Of a stretch of 64,000 nt of DNA, positions 53,116-62,509 are shown piece after piece. The DNA comes from Citrobacter koseri ATCC BAA-895 (lineage in GTDB: Bacteria; Pseudomonadota; Gammaproteobacteria; Enterobacterales; Enterobacteriaceae). Below the pieces are notes generated by a model. That model worked only from the letters and a program-made list of their open reading frames with translations. It was not told the DNA's origin and did no database searches. The stretch spans positions 4,588,001-4,652,000 of the forward strand of contig NC_009792.1 of assembly GCF_000018045.1 (NCBI RefSeq), written 5' to 3'. Every line of letters starts with the position of its first letter. Within the stretch, counting starts at the first letter, position 1. The translations under genes were made by a program, and so were the position numbers.

Positions 53116-55029
53116 ATGTCATCCGATATTAAGATCAAAGTGCAAAGCTTTGGTCGTTTCCTCAGCAATATGGTGATGCCAAATATCGGCGCGTTTATCG
53201 CGTGGGGTATTATCACCGCATTATTTATTCCAACAGGGTGGTTGCCTAACGAAACGCTGGCAAAGCTCGTTGGTCCGATGATCACCTACCTCCTGCCGCT
53301 GCTGATCGGTTATACCGGTGGTAAGCTGGTCGGCGGCGAGCGCGGCGGCGTGGTCGGTGCTATCACCACGATGGGCGTTATCGTCGGTGCGGACATGCCG
53401 ATGTTCCTCGGCTCAATGATCGCAGGCCCACTGGGCGGCTACTGCATCAAGAAATTCGATAGCTGGGTAGACGGTAAGATCAAATCCGGTTTCGAAATGC
53501 TGGTGAATAACTTCTCCGCTGGCATCATCGGGATGATCCTCGCGATTCTGGCGTTCCTCGGCATTGGCCCGGCGGTTGAAGTCCTGTCTAAACTGCTGGC
53601 AGCCGGCGTTAACTTCATGGTTGTCCATGACATGCTGCCGCTGGCGTCTATCTTCGTTGAACCGGCGAAAATCCTGTTCCTTAACAACGCGATCAACCAC
53701 GGTATCTTCTCGCCGCTGGGTATTCAGCAGTCCCATGAGCTGGGTAAATCCATCTTCTTCCTGATCGAAGCTAACCCAGGCCCGGGTATGGGCATCCTGA
53801 TGGCGTACATGTTCTTCGGTCGCGGCAGCGCAAAACAGTCTGCTGGCGGTGCGGCAATCATCCACTTCCTGGGCGGTATCCACGAAATTTACTTCCCGTA
53901 CGTGCTGATGAACCCGCGTCTGATCCTGGCCGTTATCCTCGGCGGTATGACTGGCGTGTTTACGCTGACCATCCTGAACGGCGGTCTGGTTTCTCCGGCG
54001 TCTCCGGGTTCTATCCTGGCGGTACTGGCGATGACGCCAAAAGGCGCCTACTTCGCTAACATCACGGCGATTATCGCTGCTATGGCGGTCTCCTTCATCA
54101 TTGCCTCCATTCTGCTGAAAACCAGCAAAGTGAAAGAAGATGATGATATCGACGCGGCAACCCGTCGCGTGCAGGACATGAAAGCGGAATCTAAAGGCGC
54201 ATCCGCGCTGTCCGCTGGCGATGTGACCAACGACCTGAGCCATGTACGTAAAATCATCGTTGCCTGTGATGCCGGTATGGGTTCCAGCGCAATGGGTGCG
54301 GGCGTACTGCGCAAAAAAGTTCAGGATGCGGGTCTGAGCCAGATTTCCGTCACCAACAGCGCGATCAACAACCTGCCGCCGGATGTCGACCTGGTCATCA
54401 CTCACCGTGACCTGACCGAGCGCGCCATGCGCCAGGTTCCGCAAGCGCAGCACATTTCGCTGACCAACTTCCTGGATAGCGGACTGTACACCAGCCTGAC
54501 CGAACGTCTGGTTGCCGCGCAGCGCCACAACACCAACGAAGAGAAAGTACGCGATCATCTGAAAGACAGCTTTGATGAAGGGGATAATAACCTGTTCAAG
54601 CTGGGCGCAGAAAACATCTTCCTGGGTCGTAAAGCCGCCACTAAAGAAGAAGCCATTCGCTTTGCGGGCGAGCAACTGGTGAAAGGCGGTTATGTTGAGC
54701 CAGAATACATCGACGCCATGCTGGAACGTGAAAAACTGACCCCGACTTATCTGGGTGAGTCTATCGCCGTACCGCACGGCACCGTGGAAGCCAAAGACCG
54801 CGTGCTGAAAACCGGTGTGGTGTTCTGCCAGTACCCGGAAGGCGTACGCTTCGGTGAAGAAGAAGACGATATCGCCCGTCTGGTCATTGGTATCGCGGCG
54901 CGTAACAACGAGCACATCCAGGTCATCACCAGCCTGACTAACGCGCTGGATGATGAGTCCGTGATCGAGCGTCTGGCGCATACCACCAGCGTGGATGAAG
55001 TGCTGGAACTGCTGGCCGGTCGTAAGTAA
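53116..55029 (+). CDS. mtlA: Mannitol-specific PTS enzyme IICBA
   Basis: A 637-residue fused mannitol phosphotransferase permease, same length as E. coli MtlA. Residues 1 to about 340 form the membrane IIC domain, including the GGIHEIYFPYVLMNPRL loop. The IIB domain has phosphorylation site Cys384 in IIVACDAGMGSSAMGAG. The IIA domain has His554 in SIAVPHGTVEAKD. It imports mannitol as mannitol 1-phosphate, using phosphate passed from HPr. First gene of mtlADR; strongly CRP dependent judging by its upstream sites. Confidence 0.98.
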   Translation: MSSDIKIKVQSFGRFLSNMVMPNIGAFIAWGIITALFIPTGWLPNETLAKLVGPMITYLLPLLIGYTGGKLVGGERGGVVGAITTMGVIVGADMPMFLGSMIAGPLGGYCIKKFDSWVDGKIKSGFEMLVNNFSAGIIGMILAILAFLGIGPAVEVLSKLLAAGVNFMVVHDMLPLASIFVEPAKILFLNNAINHGIFSPLGIQQSHELGKSIFFLIEANPGPGMGILMAYMFFGRGSAKQSAGGAAIIHFLGGIHEIYFPYVLMNPRLILAVILGGMTGVFTLTILNGGLVSPASPGSILAVLAMTPKGAYFANITAIIAAMAVSFIIASILLKTSKVKEDDDIDAATRRVQDMKAESKGASALSAGDVTNDLSHVRKIIVACDAGMGSSAMGAGVLRKKVQDAGLSQISVTNSAINNLPPDVDLVITHRDLTERAMRQVPQAQHISLTNFLDSGLYTSLTERLVAAQRHNTNEEKVRDHLKDSFDEGDNNLFKLGAENIFLGRKAATKEEAIRFAGEQLVKGGYVEPEYIDAMLEREKLTPTYLGESIAVPHGTVEAKDRVLKTGVVFCQYPEGVRFGEEEDDIARLVIGIAARNNEHIQVITSLTNALDDESVIERLAHTTSVDEVLELLAGRK

Positions 55030-55034
55030 GTCCG

Positions 55035-55187
55035 TTGCCCGGTGGCGCTCGCGCTTACCGGGCCTACGATGTGCAGTTCCCGTAGGCCGGCATCATGCCC
55101 GGCGACGCTGCGCTTACCGGGCATGCGATGTGCAGTTCCCGTAGGCCGGATAAGGCGTTTACGCCGCCATCCGGCATCATGTCCGGT
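55035..55187. repeat. BIME cluster between mtlA and mtlD
   Basis: Several REP arms in alternating orientation start right after mtlA, with two nearly identical linkers (CGATGTGCAGTTCCCGTAGG at about 55067-55088 and 55127-55148). The linkers resemble those of the 43626-43840 array. Confidence 0.85.
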
Positions 55188-55218
55188 GGCGCTGCTAGCG
55201 GGCCTGCGGTGTACGGTT

Positions 55219-55288
55219 TCCTCTCCCGCAAGGGAGAGGGTTTGGGTGAGGGGGGAAGCCATGCGGTCCCTCACCCCAGCCCTCTCGG
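55219..55288. repeat. Nested inverted repeat of the CCCTCTCCC type in the mtlA-mtlD spacer
   Basis: A perfect 8-bp stem CCTCTCCC-GCAA-GGGAGAGG (55220-55239) is followed by a longer inverted repeat, GAGAGGGTTTGGGTGAGGG (about 55235-55253) and CCCTCACCCCAGCCCTCTC (about 55268-55286), imperfect at few positions. This is an interspersed enterobacterial repeat distinct from REP. Confidence 0.75.
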
Positions 55289-55315
55289 GTAAAAACATTA
55301 ATGAAGGTTAACACT

Positions 55316-56464
55316 ATGAAAGCATTACATTTTGGCGCAGGTAATATCGGTCGTGGATTTATCGGCAAACTGCTGGCTGACGCGGGGATACAACTGACGT
55401 TCGCGGATGTAAACCAGGTCGTGCTCGACGCCCTGAATGCCCGTCATAGCTATCAGGTTCATGTGGTGGGTGAAAATGAGCAGGTTGATACGGTTTCCGG
55501 CGTTAATGCCGTGAGCAGCATCAGCGATGACGTGGTTGAGCTGATTGCGCATGTCGATTTGGTCACCACCGCCGTTGGGCCAGTAGTACTGGAACGCATT
55601 GCTCCGGCCATCGCTAAAGGCCTGGTTAAACGTAAAACGCAGGGGATTGAAGCGCCGCTTAACATCATTGCCTGCGAAAACATGGTGCGCGGCACCACGC
55701 AATTGAAAGGTCATGTGATGAACGCCCTGGCGGATGAAGACAAAGCCTGGGTTGAACAGCATGTCGGTTTTGTCGATTCCGCCGTCGACCGTATCGTGCC
55801 GCCTTCCGCTTCCGCCACGAACGACCCGCTGGAAGTCACCGTGGAAACCTTCAGCGAGTGGATTGTCGATAAAACGCAGTTCAAAGGCGCGCTGCCAGAT
55901 ATTCCAGGTATGGAATTAACCGATAACCTGATGGCATTTGTCGAACGTAAACTCTTCACGCTGAACACCGGGCATGCTATAACCGCGTACCTCGGAAAAT
56001 TAACCGGTCATCAGACCATCCGTGACGCGATTCTCGATGAGAAAATCCGCGCTGTGGTAAAAGGGGCGATGGAAGAGAGCGGCGCGGTGCTGATCAAACG
56101 CTACGGTTTTGATGCCGACAAACATGCGGCATACATTCAGAAAATCCTCGGTCGTTTTGAAAACCCGTATCTGAAAGATGACGTTGAGCGCGTTGGCCGC
56201 CAGCCGCTGCGTAAACTGAGTGCGGGCGACCGTCTGATCAAACCGCTGCTGGGCACGCTGGAATACGGCCTGCCGCACGTTAACCTGGTCAACGGCATCG
56301 CTGCCGCGATGCACTTTACCAGCGAAGACGATCCGCAGGCCCAGGAACTGGCTGCGCTGATCGCAGAGAAAGGGCCACAGGAAGCGCTGGCGCAAATTTC
56401 CGGGCTGGATGTAAACAGCGAAGTGGTAGCGGAGGCGGTTAACGCATACAACGCGACCAAATGA
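55316..56464 (+). CDS. mtlD: Mannitol-1-phosphate 5-dehydrogenase
   Basis: A 382-residue long-chain polyol dehydrogenase, same length as E. coli MtlD, which oxidises mannitol 1-phosphate to fructose 6-phosphate with NAD. The N-terminal MKALHFGAGNIGRGFIG is the Rossmann motif. The catalytic lysine and its partners lie in KLFTLNTGHAITAYLGKLTG near residue 213. I start at 55316; an ATG five codons upstream is in frame but less well placed. The stop overlaps the start of mtlR. Confidence 0.97.
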   Translation: MKALHFGAGNIGRGFIGKLLADAGIQLTFADVNQVVLDALNARHSYQVHVVGENEQVDTVSGVNAVSSISDDVVELIAHVDLVTTAVGPVVLERIAPAIAKGLVKRKTQGIEAPLNIIACENMVRGTTQLKGHVMNALADEDKAWVEQHVGFVDSAVDRIVPPSASATNDPLEVTVETFSEWIVDKTQFKGALPDIPGMELTDNLMAFVERKLFTLNTGHAITAYLGKLTGHQTIRDAILDEKIRAVVKGAMEESGAVLIKRYGFDADKHAAYIQKILGRFENPYLKDDVERVGRQPLRKLSAGDRLIKPLLGTLEYGLPHVNLVNGIAAAMHFTSEDDPQAQELAALIAEKGPQEALAQISGLDVNSEVVAEAVNAYNATK

Positions 56465-57051
56465 GGCAAAATACGGCGCAGGTCATCCTGCGCCCGAATG
56501 ACAGATTGTCAGATATGCAGGCAATAATGGAACAAACCCAGGCCTTTGAAAACCGCGTGCTTGAGCGTCTGAATGCTGGCAAAACCGTACGAAGTTTCCT
56601 CATCACCGCCGTAGAGTTACTCACCGAGGCGGTGAATATTCTGGTACTTCAGGTGTTTCGCAAAGACGATTATGCGGTGAAATACGCAGTGGAACCGTTG
56701 CTCGACGGCGATGGACCGCTGGGCGATCTCTCGGTACGTCTGAAACTGATCTACGGTCTGGGGGTACTCAGTCGCCCTGAATACGAAGATGCGGAACTGC
56801 TGATGGCGCTGCGTGAAGAACTGAATCACGACGGTAATGAATATGCGTTCACCGACGACGAAATTCTCGGGCCGTTTGGCGAACTGCACTGCGTGACGGC
56901 GTTACCGCCGCCGCCGCATTTTGAGACCTCTGACCCGGGTTTATACGCCATGCAAATTCAGCGCTACCAGCAAGCGGTACGCTCAACGATGGTGCTTTCC
57001 CTGACCGAGCTGATTTCTAAAATCAGCTTAAAAAAAGCCTTTCAAAAATAG
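56461..57051 (+). CDS. mtlR: Mannitol operon repressor MtlR
   Basis: A 196-residue MtlR/FumE-family protein (E. coli 195). It is all alpha-helical, with the conserved core NRVLERLNAGKTVRSFLITA and EDAELLMALREELNHDG; no classical helix-turn-helix is evident, and the family probably acts through other proteins. The first ten residues differ from E. coli. The start ATG overlaps the mtlD stop (ATGA), giving translational coupling. Confidence 0.95.
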   Translation: MRQNTAQVILRPNDRLSDMQAIMEQTQAFENRVLERLNAGKTVRSFLITAVELLTEAVNILVLQVFRKDDYAVKYAVEPLLDGDGPLGDLSVRLKLIYGLGVLSRPEYEDAELLMALREELNHDGNEYAFTDDEILGPFGELHCVTALPPPPHFETSDPGLYAMQIQRYQQAVRSTMVLSLTELISKISLKKAFQK

Positions 57052-57063
57052 ACCGTCAACCAC

Positions 57064-57273
57064 TTACTGTTTTTCTTCCGGCTGCGGCTGATAGAGCTGG
57101 CGATAATATTCCAGACGTTGCAGGTACATCTGCGCATTTGCCTTCGGCACCTCATCGGGAACCATATCGCGCGGCGGCGTTTTATTCAGATACTCCCGAA
57201 ATGCCTGACTCGAAGCCATAAAATCTACAGCCTTATCAATAAGAAGCGGAACGTTGTCACCTATTTTAACCAT
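57064..57273 (-). CDS. yibT: Small conserved protein YibT
   Basis: A 69-residue protein, same length as E. coli YibT. It is soluble and helical with no recognisable domain, ending in YYRQLYQPQPEEKQ. A GGAGATATC ribosome site precedes the start. It converges with mtlR with a 12-base gap. Function unknown. Confidence 0.85.
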   Translation of the reverse strand: MVKIGDNVPLLIDKAVDFMASSQAFREYLNKTPPRDMVPDEVPKANAQMYLQRLEYYRQLYQPQPEEKQ

Positions 57274-57563
57274 GATGATATCTCCATGTATTCTCCGCGT
57301 CGGGGAATGCGCGGCCGCTAATTTTAGTTTAGGCTCAGACAGGGTTTTCTATTGAGGAAAACGTGCTTAATCGCAAACCACCATACAGAAACCGTTAACA
57401 TCACGTTTTGTTTATTAAATAAGTATTAAATCAAGACGTTACACAATAAATTAGCATTATAATACTTGCCTTATTTGATTATTTTTATCCCATTAGTTGT
57501 GAATAATCCCGCTCTGCGCGCATACTATAGAAAATTCATCCTGGTTCCATCAGAAGCTATCCC

Positions 57564-57926
57564 ATGAAAGAAGTCGAAAAAAACGAAATTAAACGTCTGA
57601 GCGATCGCCTGGACGCCATCCGCCACCAGCAGGCCTCGCTATCCCTTGTCGATGCCGCTGACAAATATGCCGAACTGGAAAAAGAGAAAGCCACGCTGGA
57701 AGCCGAGATCGTGCGCCTGCGTGACGTTCACAGCCAGAAGCTGAGTAAAGAAGCGCAAAAGCTGATGAACCTGCCGTTTCGCCGCGCGATTACCAAAAAA
57801 GAACAGGCCGATATGGGCAAGCTGAAGAAAAGCGTGCGCGGTCTGGTTGTCGTCCACCCAATGACGGCGTTAGGCCGTGAAATGGGCCTGAAAGAGATGA
57901 CCGGTTTCGCAAAAACCGAGTTTTAA
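57564..57926 (+). CDS. yibL: YibL family ribosome-associated protein
   Basis: A 120-residue protein, same length as E. coli YibL, which has been found with ribosomes. Residues about 1-65 form a charged coiled coil (LSDRLDAIRHQQASL and YAELEKEKATLEAEIVRLRD). The basic C-terminal part (FRRAITKKEQADMGKLKKSV and LGREMGLKEMTGFAKTEF) could bind RNA. The upstream 290-base gap (57274-57563) is AT-rich, with a likely promoter near 57520; I see no other gene in it. Confidence 0.9.
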   Translation: MKEVEKNEIKRLSDRLDAIRHQQASLSLVDAADKYAELEKEKATLEAEIVRLRDVHSQKLSKEAQKLMNLPFRRAITKKEQADMGKLKKSVRGLVVVHPMTALGREMGLKEMTGFAKTEF

Positions 57927-57982
57927 CCTTCTGCCGGGTACGCGCACGCTTGCCCGGCCCGCCCTTTCCCTCCCCTCCCCCC

Positions 57983-57999
57983 AATTGGCCCAACCAATT
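57983..57999. promoter_or_regulatory. LldR operator upstream of lldP
   Basis: AATTGG-CCCAA-CCAATT is a perfect 6+6 palindrome with a 5-base spacer, of the GntR/FadR-type operator form, 199 bases before lldP. It matches the position of the upstream LldR operator in E. coli. A weaker related site (TTGGCAGGGCCACTTT, about 58111-58126) lies nearer the gene and may be the second operator. Confidence 0.75.
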
Positions 58000-58197
58000 A
58001 TCCCTTAATCCGATCACTGGTTCACAGTTCATTAAAATTCACCTACACTAGCGTTGCCAATAAGCAACATTTGATTAACCATTCATTGTCATTACCCCTA
58101 CATCCCAATATTGGCAGGGCCACTTTTACACATAATGTGACAAAGAGATGAGCAAAAGACTCATTGCATTATGCGTGTGACCCTCAGGAGACCTGCA

Positions 58198-59853
58198 ATG
58201 AATCTCTGGCAACAAAACTACGATCCGGCCGGTAACATCTGGATTTCCAGCCTGATCGCATCGCTTCCGATCCTGTTCTTTTTCTTCGCGCTGATTAAGC
58301 TCAAGCTGAAAGGCTACATCGCCGCCTCCTGGACGGTCGCAATCGCGCTGGCTGTCGCGCTGCTGTTTTACAAAATGCCGGTGGATAACGCTCTGGCTGC
58401 GGTGGTGTATGGCTTCTTCTATGGTCTGTGGCCGATTGCCTGGATCATTATCGCCGCTGTCTTTGTCTATAAAATCTCTGTCAGAACCGGGCAATTCGAC
58501 ATCATCCGGTCATCAATATTGTCGATTACCCCTGACCAGCGTCTGCAAATGCTGATAGTCGGCTTTTCCTTCGGGGCATTCCTTGAAGGGGCAGCGGGCT
58601 TTGGCGCGCCAGTGGCGATTACTGCGGCTCTGCTAGTCGGCCTGGGCTTTAATCCGCTGTATGCGGCGGGTTTGTGCCTGATCGTCAACACCGCGCCGGT
58701 CGCGTTTGGCGCGATGGGGATTCCGATTCTGGTGGCCGGTCAGGTCACCGGGCTGGACAGCTTTGAGATCGGCCAGATGGTCGGCCGTCAGTTGCCGTTC
58801 CTGACCATTATCGTGCTGTTCTGGATCATGGCGATTATGGACGGCTGGCGCGGCGTGAAAGAGACCTGGCCTGCGGTGATGGTGGCGGGTGGTTCATTTG
58901 CTATCGCCCAGTACCTCAGCTCTAACTTTATCGGCCCGGAACTGCCGGACATCATCTCGTCGCTGGTCTCGCTGGTCTGTCTGACGCTGTTCCTGAAACG
59001 CTGGCAGCCGGTACGTATTTTCCGCTTTGGCGATATGGGCGCTTCACAGGTCGATCAGACGCTGGACCGCACCCATTACACGGTTGGTCAAGTCGTTCGC
59101 GCATGGTCGCCGTTCCTGTTCCTGACAGCGACCGTTACCCTCTGGAGCGTTCCGCCGTTTAAAGCGATGTTTGCCCCAGGCGGCGCGCTGTACGACTGGG
59201 TGATTAATATTCCGGTTCCGCATCTCGATAAGCTGGTTGCCCGTATGCCGCCAGTGGTGCATGAGGCAACCGCCTACGCTGCGGTCTATAAGTTCGACTG
59301 GTTCTCCGCTACCGGTACGGCCATTCTGTTCGCTGCGCTGCTGTCCGTCGTCTGGCTGAAAATGAAACCATCTGCCGCAATCCAGACATTCGGCAGCACG
59401 CTGAAAGAGTTAGCGCTGCCGATTTACTCCATCGGGATGGTGCTGGCATTCGCGTTTATCTCTAACTACTCCGGGCTCTCCTCTACGCTGGCGTTAGCGC
59501 TGGCGCATACGGGCAGCGCCTTTACCTTCTTCTCGCCGTTCCTTGGCTGGCTGGGCGTATTCCTGACAGGGTCTGATACCTCATCAAACGCGCTGTTTGC
59601 CGCCCTGCAGGCGACGGCCGCCCAGCAAATCGGCGTCTCTGACGTGCTGATGGTGGCGGCGAATACCACCGGCGGCGTAACCGGTAAGATGATCTCTCCG
59701 CAGTCTATCGCCATTGCCTGTGCGGCAGTGGGTCTGGTAGGGAAAGAGTCCGACCTGTTCCGCTTTACCGTTAAACACAGCCTGATTTTCACCTGCATGG
59801 TGGGTGTGATTACCACACTTCAGGCCTATGTCTTAACCTGGATGATTCCGTGA
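58198..59853 (+). CDS. lldP: L-lactate permease
   Basis: A 551-residue lactate:proton symporter of the LctP family, same length as E. coli LldP, with about 13 membrane helices. GAFLEGAAGFGAPVAITAALL near residue 130 and FLTGSDTSSNALFAALQ near residue 460 are family signatures. I start at the ATG at 58198 (MNLWQQNYDPAG), with AGGAG upstream. First gene of lldPRD; overlaps lldR by four bases. Confidence 0.97.
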   Translation: MNLWQQNYDPAGNIWISSLIASLPILFFFFALIKLKLKGYIAASWTVAIALAVALLFYKMPVDNALAAVVYGFFYGLWPIAWIIIAAVFVYKISVRTGQFDIIRSSILSITPDQRLQMLIVGFSFGAFLEGAAGFGAPVAITAALLVGLGFNPLYAAGLCLIVNTAPVAFGAMGIPILVAGQVTGLDSFEIGQMVGRQLPFLTIIVLFWIMAIMDGWRGVKETWPAVMVAGGSFAIAQYLSSNFIGPELPDIISSLVSLVCLTLFLKRWQPVRIFRFGDMGASQVDQTLDRTHYTVGQVVRAWSPFLFLTATVTLWSVPPFKAMFAPGGALYDWVINIPVPHLDKLVARMPPVVHEATAYAAVYKFDWFSATGTAILFAALLSVVWLKMKPSAAIQTFGSTLKELALPIYSIGMVLAFAFISNYSGLSSTLALALAHTGSAFTFFSPFLGWLGVFLTGSDTSSNALFAALQATAAQQIGVSDVLMVAANTTGGVTGKMISPQSIAIACAAVGLVGKESDLFRFTVKHSLIFTCMVGVITTLQAYVLTWMIP

Positions 59854-60626
59854 TTGTGATGCCAAAACGCCTGTCAGACGAGGTTGCTTCTCGTGTGCGG
59901 GCGCTGATTGAAGAACAACAGCTGGAGGCGGGCATGAAGTTGCCCGCCGAGCGCCAGCTGGCCGTACAACTGGGTGTGTCGCGCAATTCTCTGCGCGAGG
60001 CGCTGGCGAAACTGGTCAGTGAAGGCGTGCTGATCAGCCGCCGGGGCGGCGGAACGTTCGTTCGCTGGCAGCATGAAACCTGGTCCGAACAGAATATCGT
60101 TCAACCGTTGAAAACGCTGATGGCGGACGACCCGGACTACAGCTTCGACATTCTGGAAGCCCGCCACGCCATTGAAGCCAGCACCGCCTGGCACGCCGCG
60201 ATGCGCGCCACGCCCGCTGATAAAGAGAAAATTAAGCTCTGCTTTGACGCCACGCTCAGTGAGGACCCGGACCTCGCCTCCCAGGCGGATGTTCGCTTCC
60301 ATCTCGCGATTGCGGAGGCCTCGCACAACGTCGTGCTGTTGCAGACCATGCGCGGCTTCTTTGATGTCCTGCAATCATCCGTGAAGCAGAGCCGCCAACG
60401 TATGTATCTCGTTCCGCCGGTGTTTTCAAAACTGACGGAACAACATCAGGCGGTGATGGACGCCATTCTGGCCGGTGATGCCGACGGCGCACGTAAAGCC
60501 ATGATGGCGCACCTCAGTTTCGTCCACACCACCATTAAACGATTTGATGAAGACCAGGCCCGCCAGGCGCGTATTACCCGCCTGCCCGGTGACCATAATG
60601 AGATTTCCAGGGAGAACAAAGCATGA
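59850..60626 (+). CDS. lldR: L-lactate-responsive regulator LldR (GntR/FadR family), GTG start
   Basis: A 258-residue FadR-subfamily regulator, same length as in E. coli. The N-terminal winged helix includes GMKLPAERQLAVQLGVSRNS, LREALAKLVSEGVL and the wing RRGGGTFV. The helical C-terminal FCD domain binds L-lactate with a metal site of Asp and His residues (RFHLAIAEASHN). It starts with GTG overlapping the lldP stop. It represses or activates the operon from the operator at 57983-57999 depending on L-lactate. Confidence 0.97.
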   Translation: MIVMPKRLSDEVASRVRALIEEQQLEAGMKLPAERQLAVQLGVSRNSLREALAKLVSEGVLISRRGGGTFVRWQHETWSEQNIVQPLKTLMADDPDYSFDILEARHAIEASTAWHAAMRATPADKEKIKLCFDATLSEDPDLASQADVRFHLAIAEASHNVVLLQTMRGFFDVLQSSVKQSRQRMYLVPPVFSKLTEQHQAVMDAILAGDADGARKAMMAHLSFVHTTIKRFDEDQARQARITRLPGDHNEISRENKA

Positions 60627-61813
60627 TCATTTCAGCAGCCAGCGATTATCGCGCCGCAGCCCAACGCATTCTGCCCCCTTTCTTGTTCCACTACATCGAC
60701 GGCGGCGCCTATGCGGAATACACCCTGCGTCGTAACGTGGAAGACTTGTCAGAGGTGGCGCTCCGCCAGCGCGTGCTGAAGAATATGTCCGACCTGAGCC
60801 TGGAAACCACCCTGTTTAACGAAAAGCTGTCGATGCCGGTTGCACTGGCTCCGGTTGGCCTGTGCGGAATGTATGCGCGTCGCGGTGAAGTTCAGGCCGC
60901 CGCCGCCGCCGATGCGAAAGGGATTCCGTTTACCCTCTCCACCGTTTCTGTCTGCCCCATCGAGGAAGTCGCGCCGACGATTAAACGCCCGATGTGGTTC
61001 CAGCTGTACGTCCTGCGCGATCGCGGTTTTATGCGTAACGCGCTGGAGCGCGCCAAAGCGGCGGGCTGCTCCACGCTGGTCTTTACCGTCGATATGCCAA
61101 CGCCTGGCGCGCGTTACCGTGACGCCCACTCCGGGATGAGCGGCCCGAATGCCGCCCTGCGCCGCTACTGGCAGGCTGCGACCCATCCGCAATGGGCCTG
61201 GGATGTCGGCCTGAACGGTCGTCCGCACGATCTGGGCAATATCTCCGCCTACCTTGGCAAACCGACCGGGCTGGAAGATTACATCGGCTGGCTGGCGAAC
61301 AACTTCGATCCGTCGATTTCCTGGAAAGACCTGGAGTGGATCCGTGAATTCTGGGACGGCCCAATGGTGATCAAAGGGATCCTCGATCCCGAAGACGCCC
61401 GCGACGCGGTACGCTTTGGCGCTGACGGCATCGTGGTCTCTAACCACGGCGGCCGCCAGCTCGACGGCGTACTCTCCTCCGCCCGCGCCCTGCCCGCCAT
61501 TGCCGACGCGGTGAAAGGCGATATCGCCATTCTGGCGGATAGCGGAATTCGTAATGGTCTGGACGTGGTACGCATGATTGCGCTTGGGGCCGATAGCGTA
61601 CTGCTTGGCCGTGCGTATCTGTACGCGCTGGCGACGGCGGGTCAGGCTGGCGTGGCGAACCTGCTGGATCTGATCGAAAAAGAGATGAAGGTCGCCATGA
61701 CGCTGACCGGCGCAAAATCAATCAGCGAGATCAGCCGTGATTCGCTGGTGCAGGAACTCGGTAAGAGCTTACCTGCCGCACTGGCACCGCTGACGCAGGG
61801 TGATGCGGCGTAG
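60623..61813 (+). CDS. lldD: L-lactate dehydrogenase (quinone), FMN-dependent
   Basis: A 396-residue membrane-associated flavoenzyme, same length as E. coli LldD, that oxidises L-lactate to pyruvate and passes electrons to quinone. The catalytic base is His275 in VVSNHGGRQLDG. The FMN-phosphate site is ILADSGIRNGLDVVRMIALG followed by ADSVLLGRAYLYAL. It overlaps lldR by four bases and ends the operon, followed by REP elements. Confidence 0.97.
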   Translation: MIISAASDYRAAAQRILPPFLFHYIDGGAYAEYTLRRNVEDLSEVALRQRVLKNMSDLSLETTLFNEKLSMPVALAPVGLCGMYARRGEVQAAAAADAKGIPFTLSTVSVCPIEEVAPTIKRPMWFQLYVLRDRGFMRNALERAKAAGCSTLVFTVDMPTPGARYRDAHSGMSGPNAALRRYWQAATHPQWAWDVGLNGRPHDLGNISAYLGKPTGLEDYIGWLANNFDPSISWKDLEWIREFWDGPMVIKGILDPEDARDAVRFGADGIVVSNHGGRQLDGVLSSARALPAIADAVKGDIAILADSGIRNGLDVVRMIALGADSVLLGRAYLYALATAGQAGVANLLDLIEKEMKVAMTLTGAKSISEISRDSLVQELGKSLPAALAPLTQGDAA

Positions 61814-61894
61814 GCTGGATAAGACGTCAGCCGCCATCCGGCAATGTAATGTGCATCGGGGATGCCTGATGGCGCTACGCTTATCAGGCCTACA
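61810..61894. repeat. REP pair between lldD and trmL
   Basis: Two REP units (61810-61842 and 61863-61894) begin at the lldD stop codon. Confidence 0.85.
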
Positions 61895-61954
61895 GGGTGA
61901 GGGTGAACGTATTTTCTGCTATTCTGCCCCCCGCACTTAAGGGGGCAGTTAAGC

Positions 61955-62428
61955 ATGTTGAATATCGTATTATTCGAACCAGAAATCCCACCAAACACCG
62001 GCAATATTATTCGTCTTTGCGCCAATACCGGTTTTCGTCTGCATATTATCGAGCCGATGGGCTTCACATGGGATGATAAACGTCTGCGCCGCGCGGGGCT
62101 GGACTATCACGAGTTTGCCGCCGTACAGCGCCATCACGATTACGCCGCCTTTGTCGCCGCCGAAAACCCACAGCGTCTGTTTGCTCTGACCACCAAAGGC
62201 ACCCCTGCCCATAGCGCGGTGAGCTATCAGGATGGGGACTACCTGATGTTTGGCCCGGAAACGCGCGGTTTACCGGCGACCATTCTCGACGCGCTGCCCG
62301 CAGAACAAAAAATTCGTATTCCAATGATGCCGGACAGCCGCAGCATGAACCTGTCGAACGCGGTGTCGGTCGTGGTATATGAGGCATGGCGCCAGTTGGG
62401 GTATCCTGGCGCGGTATTGCGTCGTTGA
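61955..62428 (+). CDS. trmL: tRNA (cytidine/uridine-2'-O-)-methyltransferase TrmL
   Basis: A 157-residue SPOUT-class methyltransferase, same length as E. coli TrmL (YibK), which methylates the wobble ribose of tRNA-Leu isoacceptors using SAM. NIVLFEPEIPPNTGNIIRLC starts the fold. The SAM-binding knot is visible in LMFGPETRGLPATIL and IRIPMMPDSRSMNLSNAVSVVVYE. Confidence 0.97.
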   Translation: MLNIVLFEPEIPPNTGNIIRLCANTGFRLHIIEPMGFTWDDKRLRRAGLDYHEFAAVQRHHDYAAFVAAENPQRLFALTTKGTPAHSAVSYQDGDYLMFGPETRGLPATILDALPAEQKIRIPMMPDSRSMNLSNAVSVVVYEAWRQLGYPGAVLRR

Positions 62429-62433
62429 TTTCT

Positions 62434-62506
62434 GTCGGATGGCGGCTGACGCCTTATCCGACCTACGGAGCTGGTAGGCCCGGTAAGCGCAGCGCCACCG
62501 GGCATA
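62434..62506. repeat. REP pair between convergent trmL and cysE
   Basis: Two REP units (62434-62465 and 62473-62506) occupy nearly the whole convergent gap. Confidence 0.85.
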
Positions 62507-62509
62507 AAG

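Noticed and set aside
53413..54981. A 522-codon frame antisense to mtlA
   Set aside because: It mirrors the mtlA coding strand; the composition is that of a reverse translation and there is no plausible start region.
57538..57552. TGGTTCCATC near yibL, resembling half of the PtxS operator
   Set aside because: Only one half site is present and there is no palindrome; chance occurrence is likely.
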